Source: UBA4782 sp034430215 (GTDB lineage Bacteria; Chloroflexota; Anaerolineae; Anaerolineales; Anaerolineaceae). Taken from it: 64,000 bases of DNA. Where the stretch lies: assembly GCA_034430215.1 (NCBI GenBank), contig DAOUFE010000013.1, positions 1-64,000 of the forward strand, given 5' to 3'. Below, piece after piece: positions 33,954 to 43,086 of the stretch. Both the position numbers and the translations under genes were made by a program. The notes beneath the pieces are model-generated. The model was given only the letters and a program-made list of their open reading frames with translations, had not been told where the DNA came from and did no database searches. Within the stretch, counting starts at the first letter, position 1, and every line of letters starts with the position of its first letter.

Positions 33954-34730
33954 CTACCTCTTCACTACTCTGAGCACATTCGGCAGCGGTGAATCTGTCA
34001 CCCAGGAGCGCACCATCTGTGCGAACACCTCGGGGAACTGCAGCGCCCAGGCGTGCCCGCCCCCGGGCATGGAAACCCCATGTGCAGCGGTATATTTCTT
34101 CAACGGCTGCAGGGCGATCTCCCCATATAGTTTAGCAGCCCCGGGTTCTTTTTCCCCCACACATACCAGCAGCGGGCTGGTAACCTTTTCTGGAGCTGTA
34201 AAACCGGTCAATTCGGTATAAATCGGTTTGAGGAATTCCATCTGGTTGCTGGCAAGAATATCGTCGTGCAGAAGATCGTAATATTTATCCGGGATGAGGT
34301 GCTGCTTTAACGTGCTCCGTACGATGGTCTCTGGTTTCATCCATTTCAGGATCCCGAACATCGGCAGGCTCATTTGCACCAGCCATTTTGGCAGCCGAGA
34401 AGAACAGCCTGACAGGATCACATGGTCAGCCACATCCGGGTCGAGCCGCAAGAGCGTCAACGCCACTGCTCCACCCAGCGAAAGAGAAACGATATGGGCT
34501 TTCCCATGCGATGTTTTTTCCCGGATGATCTCTGCCACTGCCTGCGCCGACCCTTCGAGGGTGAAGGGAACATCCTGGCTCTTTCCATGCCCCGGCAAGT
34601 CGGGTGCCAGGCAGTAAAAATCGGGTAACTGCTCGATCACTGGCAACCATGAGGAATGGCTCAATCCACCACCATGAAGAAACACGATAGCGGGAGTAGA
34701 AGGATTGCCTTGTTCGTAGGTGTAGATCAT
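33954..34730 (-). CDS. Alpha/beta-fold hydrolase
   Basis: A 258-residue hydrolase. The oxyanion strand is IVFLHGGGLSHSSWLPV, the acid loop is CLAPDLPGHGKSQ, the nucleophile Ser is in HIVSLSLGGAVAL (about residue 97) and the His is in MPGGGHAWALQFP. It resembles the menH/esterase branch, and the substrate is unknown. It starts 29 bases after the stop of the acetyltransferase-like gene upstream, so they likely share a transcript. Confidence 0.9.
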   Translation of the reverse strand: MIYTYEQGNPSTPAIVFLHGGGLSHSSWLPVIEQLPDFYCLAPDLPGHGKSQDVPFTLEGSAQAVAEIIREKTSHGKAHIVSLSLGGAVALTLLRLDPDVADHVILSGCSSRLPKWLVQMSLPMFGILKWMKPETIVRSTLKQHLIPDKYYDLLHDDILASNQMEFLKPIYTELTGFTAPEKVTSPLLVCVGEKEPGAAKLYGEIALQPLKKYTAAHGVSMPGGGHAWALQFPEVFAQMVRSWVTDSPLPNVLRVVKR

Positions 34731-34759
34731 TGTTTCCTCTTTCTATGACCTGCCAGGGG

Positions 34760-35398
34760 TTATTTTCCCGTTGCAACAAGAACAGTTTCCGGATGATGAA
34801 AATATTCCTGCGCAATCTCGTAATACCTGCCGGCGTGCAACCCATCCATGAGAGCATGGTGACCCTGCACACCCAGGGGCATCTTGATCCGTTCCCCTTC
34901 TTCAAAATACTTTCCCCAGGCGATGCGCGGCACCGAATCCGAAGGGTCCATTCGCATGGGATGCATGAAGCCTGTAAAAGATACCCACGGCACAACGGTC
35001 ATGAAGAGCAGATCATCCCGATCCTTATCTTCTTCTGAAAGTCGGGGGCGCTGTTGCACATCAGCAATCTTGATGGCAGATTCACGTGCAAAGGTTGCGA
35101 AATCATTGACATACTGCAAAGAACAAAAGCTGAATACGCCATCATTTCCCATGATGGTCGAGGAAGGGTGCACAATATCATGTTCGACCACTACATCACC
35201 ACGAATGCGGTAGCGGAATTCGGGGATTCGGTTGGCTGTACGGGCAAGCAAGTAAACAACAGCGATGTGAAAAGAAATGCCTGTCTTTTTCACATATTCG
35301 CGGAATGCAGTTATCTCGACATTAGCGCACAGGCTGAATTGCGGGTATTCATACTTTCTGAATAATTCAAAATGCTCGCGCCTGGGCCAGGTTTGCAT
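34760..35398 (-). CDS. Chloramphenicol acetyltransferase-like protein (type A fold)
   Basis: A 212-residue trimeric CAT-like acyltransferase. It opens TWPRREHFELFRKYEYPQFS as CATs do, and the catalytic motif H-H-x3-D-G is present as VQGHHALMDGLHAG (about residues 175-188). Environmental members often acetylate other molecules, so resistance is not shown. ATG 35398 has no ribosome site nearby. A strong GGAGG (35420-35424) lies six bases before an in-frame ATC at 35413, which would add five residues that fit the family (HTID before MQTW). Confidence 0.85.
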   Translation of the reverse strand: MQTWPRREHFELFRKYEYPQFSLCANVEITAFREYVKKTGISFHIAVVYLLARTANRIPEFRYRIRGDVVVEHDIVHPSSTIMGNDGVFSFCSLQYVNDFATFARESAIKIADVQQRPRLSEEDKDRDDLLFMTVVPWVSFTGFMHPMRMDPSDSVPRIAWGKYFEEGERIKMPLGVQGHHALMDGLHAGRYYEIAQEYFHHPETVLVATGK

Positions 35399-35413
35399 AT
35401 CAATGGTGTGGAT

Positions 35414-35735
35414 GGTTCACCTCCAGAAGATCTCAGTTCCAGACATAATTGTACAGCATCACAAGCCAGAGAGGCGGCTAAAAAATTATTATTATTCTAA
35501 ATATAGTGAATTATCTTATAAAAATGTCAATGAAATAGATATTTAAATATCTCAATAGCTTTGCATTTGGTACATTGTCAATAATTGCGTTCCTTCAGAT
35601 TGGTGATAGACGACAAACGCCCTCGAAAATGCCATCGAGTAATTCTAATTTATATTCACATCTACTTCTATTGCATCGGGTTAGGTTGTGGATTGATCCG
35701 TTAAAGATTCTGAAAGACACTGCGTTTGGCGCATC
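35414..35735. other. Gap without a supported gene
   Basis: AT-rich, with no supported frame on either strand. It ends at the left inverted-repeat end of the GIY-YIG element. No promoter could be named with confidence. Confidence 0.4.
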
Positions 35736-36370
35736 GTCATTCTGAGCGTAGCGAAGAATCTCGCCTTGTCTCTTGTACACAAGATTCTAACCAGTACTGC
35801 TTCAGGTGTTGCGTCGAGTGCTGCACATCGTCAATGACAGTATATGCAACTGTTTCTGCAACAGTGGCATAACATATTACACCAAACGCGTAAAAACGTG
35901 ATTCCACGTATCGATTTACTCCAATTAATTATTAACCCTTGCATTGACTATTCATCTATAATTATTTCGTCACTAAGCCAAGGAAGTTCTCGATGAAGAA
36001 ATATTACACCTACATTATGGCGAGCCCTTCGAAAACCCTGTATGTTGGTGTAACAAGTGATATTTTTCGAAGAGTTTTACAGCATAAAGAGAAGCAAATC
36101 CAAGGATTTACACAAAAGTATAACATTACAAGGTTAGTTTACTTTGAAGTAACTACTTCAATCAATGAAGCGATCATACGAGAAAAAGAAATCAAGGGTT
36201 GGTTGAGAAAAAAGAAAATTGCCTTGATTGAAAGTATCAATCGTGATTGGGTGGATTTAAGTAATGATTGGTATGATAAGTAAATTTCACAAGAGAAAAT
36301 AGTCGATTTAATTTTATGGGTACAAACCTCAATGCAAGATTCTTCAGTCGCTGCGCTCCTTCAGAATGAC
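35736..36370 (+). mobile_element. Putative inverted-repeat-bounded element carrying a GIY-YIG nuclease gene
   Basis: The left end (35736-35765) begins GTCATTCTGAGCGTAGCG and runs through AAGAATCTCGCC. The right end (36334-36370), read inverted, begins GTCATTCTGAAGGAGCG and runs through CAGCGACTGAAGAATC to TTGC. Between them lies one gene, a GIY-YIG nuclease. The ends match those of the 84-base gene-less copy at 33815-33898 and show the same left/right asymmetry. No clear target duplication is seen, and a diverged inner end near 35780-35840 leaves room for another reading (two neighbouring repeats). Confidence 0.5.
35993..36283 (+). CDS. Single-domain GIY-YIG nuclease
   Basis: A 96-residue protein made only of a GIY-YIG (UvrC N-terminal type) domain. 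The motif reads YYTYIMASPSKTLYVGVTSD, with the catalytic Tyr pair; Arg is in IFRRVLQHK and the metal-binding Glu in NEAIIREKEIKGWLRKKK. It resembles the many stand-alone GIY-YIG proteins of bacteria whose function is unsettled. AAGGAAG lies about 7 bases before the ATG. It sits alone between inverted repeats, so it may act on those repeat ends. Confidence 0.9.
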   Translation: MKKYYTYIMASPSKTLYVGVTSDIFRRVLQHKEKQIQGFTQKYNITRLVYFEVTTSINEAIIREKEIKGWLRKKKIALIESINRDWVDLSNDWYDK

Positions 36371-36454
36371 AATCCTATGAGCATAGAATCTGCAGGCATT
36401 TTAGAAAACACTAAATTCGGCTCCAACCTAATGCTATTATTCAAGACAAGTTCA

Positions 36455-36477
36455 TTCGGAGGTCTCTGAACTCCGAA
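36455..36477. repeat. Short hairpin upstream of the radical SAM gene
   Basis: Perfect 7-base arms TTCGGAG (36455-36461) and CTCCGAA (36471-36477), flanked by TCA and ATGACA so that the whole again looks like a TCATT/AATGA-bordered repeat. No T-tract follows. Confidence 0.45.
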
Positions 36478-36568
36478 ATGACACCTTTTCTATTATTCTT
36501 AACAGATCGAAACAAATGCTCTCCATCACATCGATTATCCAAATCCCAACGCGCTATAATGATATTGT

Positions 36569-37630
36569 ATGAACATGCAAACAGTTGCTGAAATGCTGGA
36601 TAAATTCACCGCTCCAGGTGAACTTTGTCGTCCATTAGAGGATGGTAAAGTGCAATGCCATGCCTGCGCTCATCGCTGCGTCATCAAACCCGGCGGGCGC
36701 GGCATTTGCCAGGTACGCAGCAATCAAGGGGGTGAACTGCGTGTGCCGTGGGGGTATGTGTCTGGTCTTTATCCCGACCCGGTGGAGAAGAAACCATTCA
36801 ATCACTTGCTGCCGGGTAGTCTTGCGCTCACATTCGGCATGCTGGGGTGTAATTTTCACTGTGATTTCTGCCAAAACTGGGTTACCAGCCAGACACTGCG
36901 CGATCCGGCTGCCAGCTACGGCGCAGAATACATTCAGCGAATTTCGCCAGAACAGGTGGTACAGGTTGCAAAACGGGATGGCTGCGGTCTGGTTGTGTCT
37001 TCATACAACGAGCCTTTGATCACCAGTGAATGGGCAGTTGCGATCTTCAAGCAGGCAAAAGCTGCCGGGTTGCGTTGCGCGTATGTTTCTAACGGACACG
37101 CCACCCCAGAGGTACTGGAATTTCTTGCTCCTTACCTCACTGCGTACAAAATTGATTTAAAGACGATGCAAGCAAGTCAGTACCGGCAGTGCGGTGGCAA
37201 GCTGGAATCGGTTTTGGAGACCATTCAGATGGCGCATAAGATCGGGCTGTGGGTAGAAGTAGTCACCCTGGTGATCCCTGGTTTCAATGACAGCACACAG
37301 GAGCTTTGGGACACATCCCGTTTCATCACATCGGTATCGCGCGACATCCCCTGGCATGTTACCGCTTATCATCCTGACTATAAACACGATGCACCTCCTA
37401 CCAGCGCAAAGAAGCTGCAGGAAGCTGCTGAAATTGGGCAGGAAGCCGGATTGAAATTTGTTTATGCGGGTAATCTGCCTGGGAGAGTGGGATCGCTGGA
37501 GGATACCCACTGCCCCAACTGTTTGAAAGTGCTGGTCAAGCGTCGGGGTTATTATGTCATTGAAAATCATCTCAAAGATGAAAATACCTGTCCATACTGT
37601 GGCACCGTGATCGCCGGAGTTTGGCAATAA
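36569..37630 (+). CDS. amrS: AmmeMemoRadiSam system radical SAM enzyme
   Basis: A 353-residue radical SAM enzyme. The cluster motif C-x3-C-x2-C is GCNFHCDFCQNW (about residues 94-105). The N-terminal CHACAHRC-type motif (CQVR following) and the C-terminal pairs CPNC and CPYC could bind metal. The family co-occurs with Memo and AMMECR1 proteins; the product is not established. Neither partner is in this window. The gene starts ATG 36569; an ATG two codons later is equally possible. Confidence 0.92.
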   Translation: MNMQTVAEMLDKFTAPGELCRPLEDGKVQCHACAHRCVIKPGGRGICQVRSNQGGELRVPWGYVSGLYPDPVEKKPFNHLLPGSLALTFGMLGCNFHCDFCQNWVTSQTLRDPAASYGAEYIQRISPEQVVQVAKRDGCGLVVSSYNEPLITSEWAVAIFKQAKAAGLRCAYVSNGHATPEVLEFLAPYLTAYKIDLKTMQASQYRQCGGKLESVLETIQMAHKIGLWVEVVTLVIPGFNDSTQELWDTSRFITSVSRDIPWHVTAYHPDYKHDAPPTSAKKLQEAAEIGQEAGLKFVYAGNLPGRVGSLEDTHCPNCLKVLVKRRGYYVIENHLKDENTCPYCGTVIAGVWQ

Positions 37631-37661
37631 GCGAAAAGAATGTTTCATGCGAGGTGAACTA

Positions 37662-38093
37662 ATGGAAAAGAAAAATGGTTTCACAAAAATACTTGCAATC
37701 ACAGGTACCGTATTGGTCTGGTTTCCAATCGTTGCAGCCATGATCCTTTCTATCGCTCACCTTATCAGGTCTGGTCAATTTCTTTTCGATTTTTTAATCC
37801 CAGCAGAAATCTTTTTTGTGATCCTGATCGGGGGAGCGCTGCTCATCTGGGCAGCAATACAGGCAAAAGCTTACCGGGCATGGATCATCTGGAGCCTGGT
37901 AGCAATGGTTGCGTGCCTGGTTGGCAGTCAGGGACTGGCAGTTGTTAGCGGGTTGGCATCAGGTGAGCGAGAAGCTGAAGGATTCTGGTGGATACTGGTA
38001 TTAAGTTTGATGGGTTTATTTGATCTCATCGTTTTATGGTTGGGAGTGTGCGGGATAAGATTTACCTGCCATTTATTTAAAAAGAGCGAATAA
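37662..38093 (+). CDS. Membrane protein of unknown function
   Basis: A 143-residue protein with four likely membrane helices (ILAITGTVLVWFPIVAAMIL, FLIPAEIFFVILIGGALLI, AWIIWSLVAMVACLVG and WWILVLSLMGLFDLIVLW). No family is recognised. ATG 37662 follows GAGGTG; an in-frame ATG 15 bases earlier precedes that site and is rejected. It lies 31 bases behind the radical SAM gene and may be co-transcribed, though no functional link is evident. Confidence 0.75.
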   Translation: MEKKNGFTKILAITGTVLVWFPIVAAMILSIAHLIRSGQFLFDFLIPAEIFFVILIGGALLIWAAIQAKAYRAWIIWSLVAMVACLVGSQGLAVVSGLASGEREAEGFWWILVLSLMGLFDLIVLWLGVCGIRFTCHLFKKSE

Positions 38094-38248
38094 GAATTTC
38101 TGCCAAAAATTATTCTTTTTCTACTGTTTTTATACTATGCTGAAAAGCGCGGGTAAAATCAACATCCTATCTTTTTCTTAAAGTAAGTGTAATTTACAGA
38201 TTAATGCTATACTTTTGACTACACAATAGCATATTTTAAGGGGGGATA

Positions 38249-39286
38249 ATGAAAGACCTTTACAGCATCCTTGACCTAGAGCCAACTGCAACAAACGAAG
38301 AAATAAAATATAATTATCATTTCTTACTGCACGCCTGGCATCCAGACAAATTTCCCGATGTATCGCAAAAATTAAAAGCTGAAGAAAAAATTCGAGATAT
38401 TAATTATGCCTATGAAATTCTGATAAACCCAGAGTCAAGGCAAACTTACGATGTAGAAGCTGGTTATAAAAGTAGTAATAGCGTGCCTCCAAAGAAGTAT
38501 ATTTTTACTGATGAATTTAAAGAAGAAATTCAATACTGTGATAGTTGCGGCTGCCGTGCAAAAACAAGGAAAGTAAAGTTTTATCAGAATATCGGTATGC
38601 TTATCGTTCGTCAGCATAAATCAGTAGAAGGAAATCTATGTAAAAATTGTATCAATTATTACTTTTGGGAATTCACAGGGATAACATTACTTTTCGGATG
38701 GTGGGGGGTAAAATCTTTTATAGTCACACCTTTTATAGTTATTTCAAATATATTTCACTTCATTTCCTCTATTGGGCTAAAAAAGCCTGATCAAATTTCA
38801 GAACGCAAACCTTCACCTTTTTGGATAATATCAACAATTGGTGTAATTGCAGCACTTATCATCTATGCTTATGTAATAATAGACCCATTTTCAGCATCTC
38901 CATCCTATGTTGATACACCTACAAGTGAACCACAAACATCAATTGCAATTGTGCCCACAAAAACCAAATCTCCAACAAGGATACCAACTTCAACGAGACA
39001 AACGCCCAGATGTTATGAATGGTCAGAAATCACAAAGAACATGATAGGGAAAAATGTATGTGTATATGGGAAAATCTATGATACACGGTTTGTAGGTACC
39101 AATACATTTCAGGTTCTCTTCTCTAAAAATTCTTACGACTTTTTTATGGCAGCAGGTACCTATTACTATGAGGTAAATAGTGGAGATTGTGTTTATGCTG
39201 AAGGCGAAATTCTAAAATCAAGCGCTGGTGTGCCCTATATGGATATTGACGATGTGTTGTATGAATGCGAATCTTGGATGAATTAA
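38249..39286 (+). CDS. Membrane-bound J-domain protein with zinc-ribbon and outer OB-like domain
   Basis: A 345-residue protein. Residues 1-66 form a J-domain with the HPD triplet at 31-33 that activates DnaK. C97-x2-C100 and C131-x2-C134 look like a zinc ribbon. Two hydrophobic regions follow (about 138-170 and 190-212). A Thr/Ser/Pro linker precedes a 90-residue final domain (KNMIGKNVCVYGKIYDTRF, with cysteines near both ends) that resembles an OB fold. Base composition is AT-richer than its neighbours, which hints at transfer. GGGGG lies before the ATG. Confidence 0.8.
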   Translation: MKDLYSILDLEPTATNEEIKYNYHFLLHAWHPDKFPDVSQKLKAEEKIRDINYAYEILINPESRQTYDVEAGYKSSNSVPPKKYIFTDEFKEEIQYCDSCGCRAKTRKVKFYQNIGMLIVRQHKSVEGNLCKNCINYYFWEFTGITLLFGWWGVKSFIVTPFIVISNIFHFISSIGLKKPDQISERKPSPFWIISTIGVIAALIIYAYVIIDPFSASPSYVDTPTSEPQTSIAIVPTKTKSPTRIPTSTRQTPRCYEWSEITKNMIGKNVCVYGKIYDTRFVGTNTFQVLFSKNSYDFFMAAGTYYYEVNSGDCVYAEGEILKSSAGVPYMDIDDVLYECESWMN

Positions 39287-39294
39287 TAAACCTT

Positions 39295-41004
39295 TTACGG
39301 GCTGGTAACTGATGGCTGTACCCAGGGGGTGGCGGTAGGCTCTGGCACCGGGAAGACCGTGATATCTTCCACGTAATCTGAAGCACCCGGGCATTCCTCT
39401 TCAAGTGAAATCTTCACGTGCTGCCAATCGAGAGGGTCATCGTCATCGTATGTTTCTTCCAGCGCGCCCGCCAGGCAGCCCGCTCCGGCATTGTAATTCA
39501 CCAGGGTGAACCGCCACAGGTCTTCATACCCAGCCAAAGTACGGGTATCTTCATGAGTGATGTTATAGATAAGCTGGTTCACCTGCTGGCAATTGGCAAC
39601 CAGGGTGTTAGCAAAAACTTCTACGCTGAAGTTTGCCCGCGATAGATCGATCCCCATGGCACAGGTTGCGCATGACGCGTCGACCGTTTGTACCAATGCA
39701 CCACGCAGTAGATTTTGCGATTCTTCGCTCAGCTGTGCAAACCCCTCATCGCAGGTATCCTGGCTGAGAACCAAAGGGCAAAACTGAGTGTAGAAACCTT
39801 CGTTCCATAACAGCACTGTATCCGCGCCATATTCCGACATTTGCCCCAATCCAGCTTCCATATAAGTGGTAAAGATCCCCGGCCAGAACTGGCTTTCGCG
39901 GCTGAAAAGGTTTTTTAATAATTGAGCAGGAACACCTGTCTTATTTGAGACAGCAAGAATATCGTTGTTAAAGTCATTTTGCCATTCATCCAGTTTAGTG
40001 CGACTTGCCTGCACACCACATTCTGACGCCACCCCAGATCTGGTCAATCCCCCATCCGGGCATTTGGATACATCCACCATGCCCTGATTAATTAACCGTG
40101 CTGCAAGGTAATAATAAGAAACGCTGGATTGAAGATCAGCACTGTTGTATGGCGTCTGAAGCCAGGTTGGCAGCCCCGTGGCATCCGGAAACACCTGCCA
40201 TATATCCGAGCAGCTTGCAGGTCTTTCGCCTACCCATTGACTGCTAAGCACATCTGCCAACCAAAGTTGATCATCCGTGCCATCTCCTTCGGGATCACTG
40301 AAATCACCCTGGGGTAATGCCCTCACCAGAGCGGTATATGTCTCGCTTGAATCCCCAAAAGAGGAATCCGCCCAAAACTCCACATCGATTCCCTGTTCCC
40401 CTGTGGGTTGCAATGGTAATTCGCAGACGCTGCCTGCACAGGAGAAAGGTTCGCCGTTCAGATAGCCATTGATAGTAATGATAGTTTCATTGGGCAGGGG
40501 CTCATTCCCTTCCAACACCAGGTAAGGTTGGCTGCTGCAGGTGTAAGTAGGTGGTGTGTATTCGCAACCTTTTAGCGACAGCCAGACATTTGGTAGAGGT
40601 AATTCGACATCTACTTCTTTTGAACCGGTGCTTTCTCCAGTATAAATCAGGTAAACACCACTGCATTGTGAAACATCACCCCCGTTTTTCGCCTGTTCAC
40701 AAGGAGGAGTATCGTACCAGTCTTCATATCGTTCTGCGCCACAGGCATCGAATATTTCACTACCTTTGGGCAGCCCTTCGTGCTCGATTTTAATATTACA
40801 GACATATCGATTATTTTCCCAACGCACCATCCACCACTCATACAGGTGCGTTTCTACCGTAAAATGGGATATCCGTTTATGAATAGCGGGAGTTGGAGTG
40901 GGTGCATTATATAGATGAGATGCCTGAATACTGCGCGGAGAAAATACCCCCAGAGCAAGAAACGTAACCAGAATTGCCATCAGGGCAAAATTCCGCTTCT
41001 TCAA
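39295..41004 (-). CDS. Secreted protein with lytic-transglycosylase-like domain
   Basis: A 569-residue exported protein with a signal peptide (ALMAILVTFLALGVFSPRSI). Residues about 340-545 resemble a Slt-type lysozyme fold: LKNLFSRESQFWPG carries the catalytic Glu, GLGQMSEYGAD replaces the usual GLMQ, and VNYNAGAGCLAGAL matches the AYNAG motif. The 300 residues before are cysteine-rich with no family I know. It probably cuts peptidoglycan or a related wall polymer. It ends nine bases before the convergent J-protein gene. Confidence 0.78.
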   Translation of the reverse strand: MKKRNFALMAILVTFLALGVFSPRSIQASHLYNAPTPTPAIHKRISHFTVETHLYEWWMVRWENNRYVCNIKIEHEGLPKGSEIFDACGAERYEDWYDTPPCEQAKNGGDVSQCSGVYLIYTGESTGSKEVDVELPLPNVWLSLKGCEYTPPTYTCSSQPYLVLEGNEPLPNETIITINGYLNGEPFSCAGSVCELPLQPTGEQGIDVEFWADSSFGDSSETYTALVRALPQGDFSDPEGDGTDDQLWLADVLSSQWVGERPASCSDIWQVFPDATGLPTWLQTPYNSADLQSSVSYYYLAARLINQGMVDVSKCPDGGLTRSGVASECGVQASRTKLDEWQNDFNNDILAVSNKTGVPAQLLKNLFSRESQFWPGIFTTYMEAGLGQMSEYGADTVLLWNEGFYTQFCPLVLSQDTCDEGFAQLSEESQNLLRGALVQTVDASCATCAMGIDLSRANFSVEVFANTLVANCQQVNQLIYNITHEDTRTLAGYEDLWRFTLVNYNAGAGCLAGALEETYDDDDPLDWQHVKISLEEECPGASDYVEDITVFPVPEPTATPWVQPSVTSP

Positions 41005-41085
41005 TAATCATTCCCCAGAAATCAGTAGATGTCATATTAGTGTAGCAAAAACCCCGATGAGTCACAAGAGGAATTACCCCGTCTA

Positions 41086-43086
41086 TCACCCCTCGCCTTC
41101 GATGCCGATTAAACAACGGGCATTGTTGATCTGATCTAATTCGCCAATGATGCCTATCCGATCCCCTGCTTCGAAGATGGTCATAGATTTAGGATTAGCT
41201 GTCAGTTCATTATTCCGCATTAAAGCCACCACTGAAGCGCCAGTATGTGCACGAATATTACTTTCAGCCAGGCTTTTTCCAATGATCGGACTGTCTTCTG
41301 GCAAGGATAACCAGGTAAGTTCTATCCCCCTTAATGCATGCAAAAGTTGATGAAGAGATTGGTGTTCTGCATTCGTGGTGATATTCGGTTCATAATTATC
41401 ATGGCGAACCGATTCAGCGTAATCATGTACTTCCTTTAAGGGAAATCCCAAACTGATCAGCGCATGGGAGATCAATTCCAAACCTTCTTCCAATTCAGCC
41501 TGTACCGTGTGCTGAGCACCTAATTTTGCCAGTACCCGTACTCCCTCCTGGCTTGAAGCCCGTGCAATGATGGACAGCCTGGGATTGAGATTCTTCGCAG
41601 TTGTGATGATCAGGCTGGATGCAGATTCGCTCTGTACTGTAATTACCAGGATACGCGCTTTTTCTAAAGATGCATGCATGAGAACTTCAGAATTTGCAGC
41701 ATCGCCAAACAAAGTGGGAATTTTTCGCTTGTTCAAAGCATCGATCTGTTCAGCATCTGCCTCGATCACCAGCATGGGGACTTCCAGAGATTCCAACACA
41801 TCCACCATCTGCTTCCCAACCCTGCCATATCCAATAATGACTGCGTGATTCATCAGCTTACTTTCATCAATCTCTGGCAACGGTTTTGAGGATTCCAGTT
41901 TTTTCCAAAAGCTGGGCATTCGCTGCAACAGCTTTTCCATCCTGGGTAAGAGCTTGAAAAGAAAAGGATTGATGGTGATGGAAATGAGCGATGCTGCCAG
42001 GATAAGCGAGTATTGATCAGTGTTCAAGAGGTTAAGGGATACACCCGCCTGCCCAATGATGAATGAAAACTCACCAACCTGTGCCAAACCTACCGCGATC
42101 ACTAAAAATGTCCGTGCGGGACGTGGAAATAGCAACCCAAGGAGGAGAACAATCAGTGGTTTACCAACCAGAACGAGCAAGGACAGAGCAATCACATGGC
42201 TGACGTTTTGCCATAGAAAGGCGGGGTTGACCAGCATACCCACAGAGACAAAAAATAATACCGAAAACGCTTCACGGAATGAAAAGACATCCGCTCCCAC
42301 CTGATAACTGAGGGGCGACTGGCTGATGATCGCGCCTGCCATAAAAGCGCCAAGCGCCAATGAAACCCCGAACAGTTCCGCTGCTCCCAATGCAGTACCT
42401 AAAGTGATGGCAAGGATTGCCAGGATGAACAATTCTCGCGAACGCGTACGGGCAATACGCTCCAGTGACCAGGGAAGCAGCCGTGTACCAAAAAAGAACA
42501 TGACTGCCACAAATGCAATCGCTTTCAAAAGGGTAATAATCAGGTTCTTCCAATCAAATCCACCTGCGTTGACCACCATAGAAGGCAAAAGCACAATGAT
42601 CAAGACAGAAAGGATATCTTCCATGACCAGCCAACCCACTGCCGCCTGACCATGTGAACTGTTCAGCAGTGAATTATCCATCAACCCACGCAGGAGAACG
42701 ACGGTACTGGCAACTGAAACGGATAATCCCAGCACTATGCCGGCAGTCAGATTCCACCCCCAGAGCAGGCTCAACCCTGAACCCAGTAAAGTAGCAAGCA
42801 AGGTTTGAATCAACGCTCCTGGGATGGCAATATCTCGAACGTTCCCCAAATCTTTAAAAGAAAAATGAAGCCCTACACCAAACATCAAGAAGATAACACC
42901 CAGTTCTGCCAGTTGCTGGATGGTTTCAACATCTCCTTTAAAACCGGGTGTGAACGGACCAATAACGATACCAGCCAGCAAATAACCAACAATGGTTGGC
43001 AATCCAATCCGGCGGGCAATGATCCCGCCAATGAATGCAACCACCAAAGCAATAGTAATGCTGATTAATAAAGGAACATCATGCAT
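41086..43086 (-). CDS. KefC/YbaL-type monovalent cation:proton antiporter with TrkA domains
   Basis: A 666-residue membrane protein. The first 390 residues hold about 12 helices of the CPA2 Na/H exchanger fold (IARRIGLPTIVGYLLAGIVI, GVGLHFSFKDLG, GAFMAGAIISQSPL, LFFVSVGMLVNP). A TrkA-N/RCK Rossmann domain follows (HAVIIGYGRVGKQMVDVLES, about residues 405-425), then a TrkA-C domain (LPEDSPIIGKSLAESNIRAH). It likely exports potassium or sodium in exchange for protons under nucleotide control. Confidence 0.94.
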   Translation of the reverse strand: MHDVPLLISITIALVVAFIGGIIARRIGLPTIVGYLLAGIVIGPFTPGFKGDVETIQQLAELGVIFLMFGVGLHFSFKDLGNVRDIAIPGALIQTLLATLLGSGLSLLWGWNLTAGIVLGLSVSVASTVVLLRGLMDNSLLNSSHGQAAVGWLVMEDILSVLIIVLLPSMVVNAGGFDWKNLIITLLKAIAFVAVMFFFGTRLLPWSLERIARTRSRELFILAILAITLGTALGAAELFGVSLALGAFMAGAIISQSPLSYQVGADVFSFREAFSVLFFVSVGMLVNPAFLWQNVSHVIALSLLVLVGKPLIVLLLGLLFPRPARTFLVIAVGLAQVGEFSFIIGQAGVSLNLLNTDQYSLILAASLISITINPFLFKLLPRMEKLLQRMPSFWKKLESSKPLPEIDESKLMNHAVIIGYGRVGKQMVDVLESLEVPMLVIEADAEQIDALNKRKIPTLFGDAANSEVLMHASLEKARILVITVQSESASSLIITTAKNLNPRLSIIARASSQEGVRVLAKLGAQHTVQAELEEGLELISHALISLGFPLKEVHDYAESVRHDNYEPNITTNAEHQSLHQLLHALRGIELTWLSLPEDSPIIGKSLAESNIRAHTGASVVALMRNNELTANPKSMTIFEAGDRIGIIGELDQINNARCLIGIEGEG

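Noticed and set aside
34760..35398. Calling the CAT-like gene an antibiotic-resistance determinant
   Set aside because: The catalytic motif is present, but chromosomal environmental homologues commonly have other substrates and no mobile context is seen.
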